Source: Iningainema tapete BLCC-T55 (GTDB lineage Bacteria > Cyanobacteriota > Cyanobacteriia > Cyanobacteriales > Nostocaceae). Taken from it: DNA of 64,000 nt. The notes beneath the pieces were generated by a model. That model worked only from the letters and a program-made list of their open reading frames with translations. It had not been told where the DNA came from and searched no databases. Shown here piece by piece: positions 19,808 through 28,900 of this stretch; position 1 is the first letter of the stretch, and each line of letters opens with the position of its first letter. The translations under genes and the position numbers were made by a program. The stretch spans positions 1-64,000 of the forward strand of contig NZ_JACXAE010000040.1 in the NCBI RefSeq assembly GCF_014698965.1. The letters run 5' to 3'.

Positions 19808-21572
19808 AAAAAACCAAGCAACAACACGGGATATTGCCAAAATACAATTTGAGCAGGGGTATCACCTCCTCGCACAACATCCCATTTTCGCAACGCTTTG
19901 CCGCGCTCACATCATTCGTCAGCAAGGAAATCAATGTCCCCCACAAGGCTGGGCTGTAGTGACTAGTAATGGTACAATTCACGTACATCCTACACGACGT
20001 GGCTCACAAGAAGAATGGATGTATGTACTCGCTCATTGTCTGTTGCATTTGGGGTTTGGTCATTTCCAACAACGCGCACACTTTCGGGAATGGAACGCCG
20101 CCTGCAATTACTTTAATGCGAAGTTTCTTGCCGATCTAAAATTGGGATCTAGTCCAGAGGAATACCTCTTTCCCCTCAACTTCTCTAACCGTAATGAAGA
20201 AAGCTTATACCAGGAGTTTTGCGAACGGGGCATTCCTGGATATAACTTCATTGACATGATTATAGAATCTCCTAAAACTAACTCTTGGGGTCATAGCTTT
20301 GACTGGCAAGCTGGCTTTGGAGAAGGATTAACAAGAGCCGTTACCAGTGCAGTAAGTATAGCCGCAGGACGCGAACCATTGCTAGGACAGAGCCAAAAAG
20401 ATACCCCTGCACAAAGAGCTAAGTCTTGGTTCATTAACAGCTATCCGCTGCTGGGAGCCTTAGCAGCTAATTTTGAGATTATTGAAGATCCATTAGTTTG
20501 TCAGCGTCTGGAGATTTCCGTGGCAGCTGTTGATGTAGAAAGCAAACAAATTTTTATCAATCCTGCCGCCAGACTAGCTAATGAAGAATGCCGATTTGTG
20601 ATGGCTCATGAATTGTTACATGTAGGACTCAGACATGACGCTCGTCGTCAAGGAAGAGATCCCTATCTGTGGAACGTTGCCTGTGATTATGTTATTAATT
20701 CTTGGCTGGTAGAAATGGGTGTGGGGGAACTACCCCAAGTAGGTGTATTGTACGATGTTGATTTGAAGGGTTTATCAGCCGAGGCAATTTATGACCAAAT
20801 AGTCAGAGATTTGCGCCTCTATCGTAAACTAGCTACCTTGCGGGGTATAGGGCAATGTGACATTTTGGAACCAAGAGTACCAGATTGGTGGACGAATGAT
20901 GATGGCATGGGATTGGATGAGTTTTATCGGCGTTGTCTGAGTCAGGGACTCGTCTATCACCATGAACAGAACCGAGGTTATCTGCCAGCAGGTTTAATTG
21001 AAGAGATTAACGCTTTGAGTCACCCTCCTATTCCTTGGGATGTGGAATTGGCTAAGTGGTTTGATAATTACTTTTCTCCTCTAATCAAAGTTAGGTCTTA
21101 TGCTCGTCCTAGTCGCCGTCAGTCAGCGACTCCTGATATTCCCCGTCCTCGTTATGTACCGGATAGCAATGCAGAAGAAGGTCGGACATTTGGGGTAATA
21201 TTAGATACTTCTGGTTCAATGGAACGGGAGTTGTTGGGAAAGGCGTTGGGAGCGATCGCTTCTTATAGTATTTCTCATGATGTTCCTTTTGTGCGGGTCG
21301 TTTTCTGCGATGCAGTTGCTTACGACCAAGGTTATTTAGCACCAGAAGCCTTGGCAGAGAGAGTCAAAGTCAGGGGTAGAGGCGGTACTGTCTTACAGCC
21401 AGGAATTGATTTATTGGAAAGAACAGAGGATTTTCCCAAAAATGGACCATTACTAATTATTACTGACGGATATTGCGATAATTTACACATCCGTCTGGAA
21501 CATGCTTTTTTAATTCCTGTAAGTCGGCAATTACCCTTTATCCCTAAAGGGAAGGTTTTTAGAATCAAATAA
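19797..21572 (+). CDS. VWA-like/DUF2201-type protein with two metallopeptidase-like segments
   Basis: Likely start ATG 19797 (MARKKNQ), overlapping the MoxR gene. VMAHELLHVGLRHDARRQGRDPYLWNVACDYVINSWL; GVILDTSGSMERELLGKALGAIASY MIDAS-like. Confidence 0.82.
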   Translation: MARKKNQATTRDIAKIQFEQGYHLLAQHPIFATLCRAHIIRQQGNQCPPQGWAVVTSNGTIHVHPTRRGSQEEWMYVLAHCLLHLGFGHFQQRAHFREWNAACNYFNAKFLADLKLGSSPEEYLFPLNFSNRNEESLYQEFCERGIPGYNFIDMIIESPKTNSWGHSFDWQAGFGEGLTRAVTSAVSIAAGREPLLGQSQKDTPAQRAKSWFINSYPLLGALAANFEIIEDPLVCQRLEISVAAVDVESKQIFINPAARLANEECRFVMAHELLHVGLRHDARRQGRDPYLWNVACDYVINSWLVEMGVGELPQVGVLYDVDLKGLSAEAIYDQIVRDLRLYRKLATLRGIGQCDILEPRVPDWWTNDDGMGLDEFYRRCLSQGLVYHHEQNRGYLPAGLIEEINALSHPPIPWDVELAKWFDNYFSPLIKVRSYARPSRRQSATPDIPRPRYVPDSNAEEGRTFGVILDTSGSMERELLGKALGAIASYSISHDVPFVRVVFCDAVAYDQGYLAPEALAERVKVRGRGGTVLQPGIDLLERTEDFPKNGPLLIITDGYCDNLHIRLEHAFLIPVSRQLPFIPKGKVFRIK

Positions 21573-21655
21573 GCTGTTATAGCGGTTTTCGACGGGAGCA
21601 TATCAGTTTTGTAATACGCCCACAGGCGCGAGATTCCTGGGGATTTTTGTTTGTT

Positions 21656-21667
21656 TTGAGTACTCAA
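21656..21667. repeat. 12-bp palindrome TTGAGTACTCAA, copy 1
   Basis: Exact palindrome upstream of rep. Confidence 0.85.
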
Positions 21668-21669
21668 TT

Positions 21670-21732
21670 ACGCCCCCTCGTGTGATAGTAACGCCCCCTC
21701 GTGTGATAGTAACGCCCCCTCGTGTGATAGTG
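21670..21732. repeat. Three tandem 21-bp iteron-like repeats ACGCCCCCTCGTGTGATAGTA
   Basis: Copies 21670-21690, 21691-21711, 21712-21732 (last base differs). Confidence 0.95.
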
Positions 21733-21768
21733 ATTTTTTGAAATGCTTACAGTATAAGCTTTTCAGCT

Positions 21769-21780
21769 TTGAGTACTCAA
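21769..21780. repeat. 12-bp palindrome TTGAGTACTCAA, copy 2
   Basis: Exact palindrome between iterons and rep start. Confidence 0.85.
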
Positions 21781-21805
21781 CTGATCATCTTGATCATTTT
21801 GATCC

Positions 21806-24800
21806 GTGAGTACTTTTTTAGCCGAAAAAAGCAGGACGGTATTCTTAAAAGGCACAAAAATTTTGCCTCTTTGCGAGTTTAAAGCTCTGCTTTTGAATGC
21901 CCCTATGAAACGTCAGTACACAAGCAAACGTAATCTCTGTCCTGTCTGCGGCAACCACCACGGCTGCGCCATACGAGAAGATGGTTTAATTGAGTGTTTG
22001 CGAAGTTTTAGTCAACAGGACGCTCCCGTTGGATACCGCTTCCTGACGCTGCTACGTAACGACATGGGCGGTTTGTTTGTATTAGACGACGGCAGTAACC
22101 AAAAAGAAACGCCAGCATACTCCCAACAGCAGCGTTATTCCATTGATGTTAAAGTCAAGGAACGATTGAGTATAGAGGAACGCGATCGCCAATTCCAATT
22201 GCTGCGACAAGCAACTGTAACAACTTTGAGTACTCAACACTCCACCCACCTCCAGCAAAGAAGGCAGTTGAGTACTCAAGAAATTAACTGGGTTTCTGAA
22301 CTAGGTTGGCTTCTGACTTGGGAACCCGGACTTTACGCTCCTAATGGTGTAACCACCCAGCTTCCAGGCATTTCCCCTGATGGTAAACTTTTAGGAAGGT
22401 CGGGGATAGCGATCGCTGCCCTAGATCCCGACTTTCACATCACCGGGTTCCAAATTGCCACACTGCAAAATGACCCCAAATATATCTGGCTGAGTGGTAT
22501 CAACTACGGAGGAAACGGACCACAATTACCGAACGGAGAACTGCCCCTATTTTGTTGGAAACACCCTGACACCAAAAATGTGAAAGTGGTGATTCTTTGT
22601 GAAGGGGCGCTCAAATCTCTACTTACAGCCCTGTTCTTATGGCGAACTGGGCAAACTGATATAGCCGTCATTGGCACCGCGAGTGCTGCTAGATACGGAG
22701 AGAAAACCTTAAAAGATTACCTCAAGCGATTGCGTCCTAAAGAAATTAGGTTAATGCCCGATGCTGGAGCTATACTAAATACTCATATTGCCAAAGCCAA
22801 CGAAGAAACTCTCCAACGCTGCCATCAATGGGGATATCGGATTAGTGTGGGTGATTGGGGGCAACTGGACACCAAAGAATATTTGGATATTGACGAATTA
22901 CTTGCGGCAGGTCGTCAAAATGAAGTTAAACTAATTACAAGTGCTGCTTATCTTTCTCAATCCCATACTCATCGCCAAATTAACCAACTACTCAAACAAG
23001 GTTCGTTCCACCTATTAAGCGATCGCCAGATCGAGTTACGCCCACGAGAAGACTCCATAAAAAACCTGGATTTAATTCGCCACTATGCAAAAGGTATTTC
23101 ACAGTGTCGCAAAGGTGGATATCAAGTAATTGTAGTTTGGAATGACCAAACCATTACGCCATCCGATTTCTTTGCTCTATGTCCCGAATCAATCCAGAAG
23201 CAGTTAGCTTTTGATGATCGCGAGTGGGGAATGCTCTACAACCTCAAGCTGTGGTTCCGGCGGATGGTGGAGCGATATCGTCCCAAGAATGGTTTTGGCA
23301 AGAAAAATCCTGCTCACCAAACCGCTGACAAAACTTTAGATGAGAATCAAAAGGACAATACGATTGAGTACAAACCAGGGAAGTTACCCAGAATCGGTGA
23401 TTGTGCTATTCCACCCAAAATTGTATTTAAGAAAGGTCAGCGGTTGCAAGTTTATACTGAGGCGATCGCACTGGGATGGAAACACATTTTAGACAATAGC
23501 CCCACCGGGACATTCAAAAGCCATGATGCAGGCATTGCCACTCCAAAAGCTTTTGGAGTGGATAAGCTGTGGTACTTTACATCTCATGCCAGAAATGTTA
23601 CCACAGAAACTGTTGAGCGCAATTACAGTTATCTAGAAGTTCGTAATTCAGGGATGGTGTGGGATTATACACCAAATGGTAAACCATATTTGAGATGGCC
23701 CAAAAATGGGGAAGTTCCTGACACAAAAGGTAACTGCCATCGTAGTTCGGTCTTTACAGCGCTACGGAACAAAAATATCTTAGTTGATGAAGGACCTGAA
23801 AATCCCGTTTGCAGCACTTGTCATTTACTAGAAGCGTGTCGTTCTGTTTCAGGAACTGGGTTTGGACACAAATCGCAGCGACGAGAGACTTTGGAGAGCT
23901 TACGCATTGTCACACATCCCGACAGCGCCCCAGATACAAACGACTATGATTGGTCAAATTGTGGTAACTTCTGGGATGAAGCGATGCGCACGGTACAACC
24001 AATTGGTTCCATTGCCGCAAGCCTACTAGACTTGAATCAGGTGATAGCAGAATTGGCTATTCATTATCCCGAAATTAACATCCAGTTACAGCCACTTTGG
24101 ATGGTACTGCGCTACTGCTTAACAGGAGAAATAAAGCAACCCCTCCACGGGTGGAATGATGCGGCAGTTAGAGAGATGCTTGGCTACCCACCAGAAAATT
24201 TGGATGAAATTATTACTCAAGCGATGTCCATTCTCAACCCCAATTTAAATTCCCTATTCAACACCACTTGTGAGTATGGGGTTGACTTGAATGATTTACC
24301 TGGGAAATTGCGAAAACGCTTTGGCGACAAGAACTTTGAACTAACACAGAAAATTCAGTTTGATGTTATTCTTAATTGGTTTGTGCCATTTCTACAAGTC
24401 TGGGGAAGACGAATTAAAGGTGCTTTGCGGATAAACCAAAGCCAACTTCTGATTTCCACTCGTAATGAAAGACACGCCCAGATAGCTCAAGCTGCGGGAT
24501 GGAACATTTACTTGGATGCTACAGCCACCCCTGACTATTTGTGTTGGTGGATGGGTGTTGATGCAGATGATATTTTAACGGTAGAGCAAGAGGTATCTGC
24601 TAGTAAGAATTTGAAAATCATTCAAGTTACAGGGTTGGGACAAGTTTCCAAACAGAGGAGTGATTTTTGTCAAAGTAGGGTACATGCACTCAGGCAGGAG
24701 TTTTTGGTACGTCACCCCGACATTAAATTCATAGATTTTGTGAAGTTTTGTAATGAAGGTGATGGAGGTTGGTTTAGAGACAGTCGAGGATCGAATGATT

Positions 24801-25525
24801 TCAAAGATATTACTGCCTTAGCCACTTTTGGCATTCCCTACCAAAATATCGGTTCTTTAGAGGCGCTATATCTAACCATAGGCAGATGCGATTTTAGCCC
24901 AGAGTCTGTAGGAGAAAAATTCCAGCGGTTCGTAGATTGGGCAACACAGGCAGAGATTAAACAGGCGATTGGAAGATTGCGATCACATAATCGCCCAATG
25001 CAGCAAGTTTACTTCTATTTCTGTGCTGATTATGACCTGAGCTTTTTATCACCCCAAGTAGAATGTGTTAAAGCATCCGACATCACTATTGAAGCTGGTT
25101 CACTAGATGAGAAATCTTGGTGGAAGGTGAAGAATGCGGTAAAAGAACTTTGGGAAATAGGACAGAAAATTACGCAGTCGGCTGTTGAAGCAGTTTCTGG
25201 TATCAGCCAGGGTTACATCTCTAAGTTAGCAACTGAGTTTGGTGGTAGTTGGAAGGAGTGGTTAAAAATATTCCTTTCGTTATTAAATACTTCTTATACG
25301 ACTAGGAATAATTCTGAGTATGAGTCATGTAGGATACCAGAAGAAGCTCATTCTATAGTCTGCACTGTAATGGAGTTACTAACACAGTATGATGATCCGG
25401 ACGTATTGTTAAAAGAAATATTTTCTTGGCAGAAGTATCTAGACAACCAGTATTGGGAGTGGATTTTAGAAACAACTCCCTTGAAACTGCAAGCGAAAAT
25501 TATTGCGGCCTTAGAGGAAGTTTGA
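21806..25525 (+). CDS. Large plasmid replication protein, DUF3854/CyRepA-like, with helicase-like region
   Basis: CPVCGNHHGCAI Cys cluster; Toprim-like VVILCEGALKSLLTALFLWRTGQTDIAVIGTASAARYG...MPDAGA; degenerate P-loop SPTGTFKSHDAG; LDATATPDYLC; repeat-rich upstream region. Confidence 0.75.
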   Translation: MSTFLAEKSRTVFLKGTKILPLCEFKALLLNAPMKRQYTSKRNLCPVCGNHHGCAIREDGLIECLRSFSQQDAPVGYRFLTLLRNDMGGLFVLDDGSNQKETPAYSQQQRYSIDVKVKERLSIEERDRQFQLLRQATVTTLSTQHSTHLQQRRQLSTQEINWVSELGWLLTWEPGLYAPNGVTTQLPGISPDGKLLGRSGIAIAALDPDFHITGFQIATLQNDPKYIWLSGINYGGNGPQLPNGELPLFCWKHPDTKNVKVVILCEGALKSLLTALFLWRTGQTDIAVIGTASAARYGEKTLKDYLKRLRPKEIRLMPDAGAILNTHIAKANEETLQRCHQWGYRISVGDWGQLDTKEYLDIDELLAAGRQNEVKLITSAAYLSQSHTHRQINQLLKQGSFHLLSDRQIELRPREDSIKNLDLIRHYAKGISQCRKGGYQVIVVWNDQTITPSDFFALCPESIQKQLAFDDREWGMLYNLKLWFRRMVERYRPKNGFGKKNPAHQTADKTLDENQKDNTIEYKPGKLPRIGDCAIPPKIVFKKGQRLQVYTEAIALGWKHILDNSPTGTFKSHDAGIATPKAFGVDKLWYFTSHARNVTTETVERNYSYLEVRNSGMVWDYTPNGKPYLRWPKNGEVPDTKGNCHRSSVFTALRNKNILVDEGPENPVCSTCHLLEACRSVSGTGFGHKSQRRETLESLRIVTHPDSAPDTNDYDWSNCGNFWDEAMRTVQPIGSIAASLLDLNQVIAELAIHYPEINIQLQPLWMVLRYCLTGEIKQPLHGWNDAAVREMLGYPPENLDEIITQAMSILNPNLNSLFNTTCEYGVDLNDLPGKLRKRFGDKNFELTQKIQFDVILNWFVPFLQVWGRRIKGALRINQSQLLISTRNERHAQIAQAAGWNIYLDATATPDYLCWWMGVDADDILTVEQEVSASKNLKIIQVTGLGQVSKQRSDFCQSRVHALRQEFLVRHPDIKFIDFVKFCNEGDGGWFRDSRGSNDFKDITALATFGIPYQNIGSLEALYLTIGRCDFSPESVGEKFQRFVDWATQAEIKQAIGRLRSHNRPMQQVYFYFCADYDLSFLSPQVECVKASDITIEAGSLDEKSWWKVKNAVKELWEIGQKITQSAVEAVSGISQGYISKLATEFGGSWKEWLKIFLSLLNTSYTTRNNSEYESCRIPEEAHSIVCTVMELLTQYDDPDVLLKEIFSWQKYLDNQYWEWILETTPLKLQAKIIAALEEV
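22226..22279. repeat. 12-bp palindromes TTGAGTACTCAA, copies 3 and 4, inside rep
   Basis: Exact copies at 22226-22237 and 22268-22279, 42 bp apart. Confidence 0.85.
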
Positions 25526-25816
25526 AAAGTTGGTAATTGAGTAAAAAAAGCTCTTAGGGCATAAGCTGTATGAACGTCAAACAGCTCCATTGAGAGCCAT
25601 GAATATGATATTATATGCCATCTGAACTCCTAGCCCTGTAGAAACCATACACGAACCTAGAACAAGAGGACGAACTACGTCCTCTACCAAACCAAGAGTC
25701 CGAAAATTTAGGTCGGCAGCACCGACAACAACTGGTGGGTCAAGACCAATCTCGACTCCGCATGCCCAGGCGGAACCCATCTCTGACAAGCAGGGGTGCA
25801 AGGGATTGGGGAAGCA

Positions 25817-25842
25817 AAAGAGTTAACCTCCATTAACTCTTT
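25817..25842. terminator. Hairpin downstream of rep, possible terminator
   Basis: AAAGAGTTAA-CCTCCA-TTAACTCTTT perfect 10-bp stem. Confidence 0.35.
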
Positions 25843-25987
25843 CTCCCCCTGCACCCCCTGCTCTTTTCACTGAGCATTGGTATCGATTTCTCAAGCAACG
25901 CCTGCATTGAACACTGCTTAGAATTGCGACACTAAAACAGTGCGAGCGTTGGAGCGATCTCATGCCGATAATTCTTGAGAGTTGTGG

Positions 25988-28900
25988 TTAGCCTATAATA
26001 TCGTAATCGCAAAGGTGCTTGTCGCTCTCACTAACCTCAGAGTTTGTCTTTAGATAGTCGCTCACTTGATTACAACCGCGCCGCACTAAATCGTCTAAAT
26101 CAAAATTCAATAGTAATAACCCTTGTCGATTAACTAAAGCAAGCGTCTTCTCATTAAGGTTAAAGGCATAAGAAAAAGAATAATCCTTGCTATCATAAGT
26201 TCCAACTTCTGCTTTGTCCATGAAAATATCCCAGAATTTCAAACTGTCATAACCTTGAGAAATAATAGTTTTACCATCAGGGCTGAAATAAACCTTGTAA
26301 ACGTTATCTTTATGTCCTCTAAGGGTAAGAATTTTTTTGCCCGTCGCGATATCCCATAGTCTCACCGTACTGTCACGATTAGCAAAAGCGATCGTCTTAC
26401 TGTCGGGACTAAAGCTGATGTCATTAACCAAATTGAAATTTTCTTTAATAGTTTTAATTTCTTCACCAGTCTTGATATTCCACAATTGCACTGTTCTGTC
26501 TGTGGCTTTATCATCAGAACTGAAAGCAGCAATCAGCTTACTGTTAGGACTGAAAATAACGTTCTTTGACCAATCCGAATGCCCTTTGAAGGATTTGAGT
26601 TGTTTACCAGTTGTAATATCCCACAATACAATACCTTGAGGTGTTGCAGCAGCAATCATCTTGCCGTCTTTACTAAAGCTGGCGCTATGTGCAACGGGGA
26701 AACTTACCTTGAGAGTTTTGGTTTCTCTGCTCGTTGAAATATCCCGCCATCTCACGATACCGTCCCAGTTTACAGTAACAATCGTCTTGCCATCATCGCT
26801 GAAACTGAAATCACCAGTCTTCAAGATTTCCCCGTTGTAGAAGTCTGATTCTCTACCTGTTGAGGCTTCCCAAAGTTCCGTTGTACCATCAAGATTTTTA
26901 GCAAAAATCTTTTTACCGCCTTTGTCGGCAAACCCTACCCTAATAATTTTGTGAGAATATCCTGACAGGAGCTTGAGTTCCTTACCACTAGAGACATTCC
27001 ACAGTCTCACCTTATCGTCAGCACCAGCAGTAACAATTGTCTTGCCGTCAGGGCTGAAGTTGACGCTAGTCATCTCGCCTGAGTGACTTTCAAGAGTTTT
27101 GATTTCCCTACCACTGGCGAGATCCCATAATCTTACTGTACCGTCAGCACTAGCGGTAGCAATTGTCTTGGCATCAGGGCTGAGATTGACATCATTTACC
27201 CAATTTGAATGCCCTTTGAGTGTTCTGATGTCTCTGCCATTCATGCTATCTTGCAGAGTTACTGTACCGTCAGCACTGGCAGAAGCAATCATTTGGCTGT
27301 TAAGACTGAACATGATGTTATTAACATCTTTTCGGAAATCATGCTCTCTAGGGAGATTGAGTACTCTACCCGTCGAAACATCCCACAGTTTTGTCGTGCC
27401 ATCACGATACGTAGCAGCAAGTATCTTGCTGTCAGGGCTAAAGTGGATGCTATTAACTTTAGTTAACAGATCCCCTTGGATAAGAGTCTTGATTTCTCTG
27501 CCTGTCGAAACATCCCATAAATTCACCGAATTTTTAATAAGAAAGTTGTAAGGCACAGCTGTACGAGTGTCTGCATTACTAGCAGCAAGCGTCTTGCCGT
27601 CAGGGCTAAAGCTAACATCTAACGCCTCTAAATGTCCTTGGAGGATTTTGAGTGTTTTACCAGTCGCAATATCCCATATTCTTACTGTATTATCAGAACT
27701 GGCAGACGCAAGTGTTTTGCGGTCGGGGCTGAAGGTAATATTATTAACTACACTTAAGTGTCCTTGGAGAGTTTGAAGTTCCCTTCCTGTTGAAACATCC
27801 CACAGTTTCACATAGCCTTTACCGATAAATTTGTCCTTGCTGTTAGAGTTTGGATTCAATTTTCTTTCAGAGTTATCAGTGGTAGCAATTGTCTTACTAT
27901 CAGGGCTGAAAGTAGGATTACCACTAGAGAGCGTTTTAACTTCTCTACCAGCAGTGATATCCCACAGTTTTGTTTTGTCATTGTCAGCAAAAGCGATCAC
28001 CTTACTATTTGGACTGAATTGGAAGCCATAATTACGAAATTTAAAGGTAAAAGTTTTAAGTTCTGTACCAGTTAAAATATCCCAAAGTGTTAGCGTATTT
28101 ATAGAACTTTCAGCAATAGTCTTGCCATCGGGGCTGAAGCTGACACTTTCAACTTCACCGGAATGACTTTTAAGGGTCTTGAGTTCTCTGCCAGTCATAA
28201 CATCCCATACTATTACTGTACCGTCGAGATTCCCAGCAACAATTGTCTTACCGTCAGGGCTAAAGTTGATGGAACTTACTTCACTTAAATGCCCTTTGAA
28301 AGTCTTGATTTCTTCGCCAGTAGTGCGGTCCCACAGTTTGACATCACTCATACTACCAGAAGCAATGGTCTTGCCATCGGGGCTGAATCGGACATCACCC
28401 ACCCAGTCTAAATCACCTTTTAGGTTTTTGAGTTTTCTGCTAGTAGTGCGTTCCCATAGTCTTACCGTGCCGTCATAAGTGGTACAAACGATTTTCTTAC
28501 CGTCAGGGCTTGAGCCCACAACACCCTTCAGAGAAGAGGAGAAACATTCAGGAATTTTAATTTCTTCTATCTGTTTATATCCTCCATACACTGCCCTTTG
28601 CAACGTATTTAAAACCTGAATGCGCGTACCTGCTTCTACCCACCCTGCTCGTTGCACTTCCCTTCCTGCTTTGATAGCGTTTATCAGGGCATTGTTCTGT
28701 TGATTTAATAAAGCATCTTTCTCTTCCTTTGACGGAAGCTTTTCACTGTATTTAAGCGCGTACTCCAAAGTACTTGCTCTCTCTTTATACAAAGCCGAAA
28801 GTGCTTTTGATGACGAAGCAAGAGCGCGGATTCGAGCATTAGTCTCAGCTACATTTGCACGCCACCAACCTACACCAGCGATCCCAGCTAACAACAATGC

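Noticed and set aside
21670-21732. Tandem 21-bp repeats considered as a CRISPR array
   Set aside because: Units are contiguous with no spacers and no cas genes; iteron-like instead.
25577-25801. 74-aa minus ORF MHPCLSEMGSAWACGVEIGL...
   Set aside because: No domain recognised; better explained as a mobile-element relic because part recurs at 36.75 kb.
26337-28478. Multiple plus-strand ORFs (e.g. MISLPLARSHNLTVPSALAVAIVLASGL...)
   Set aside because: Antisense shadows of the repetitive WD40 coding sequence of the 25988-30586 gene.
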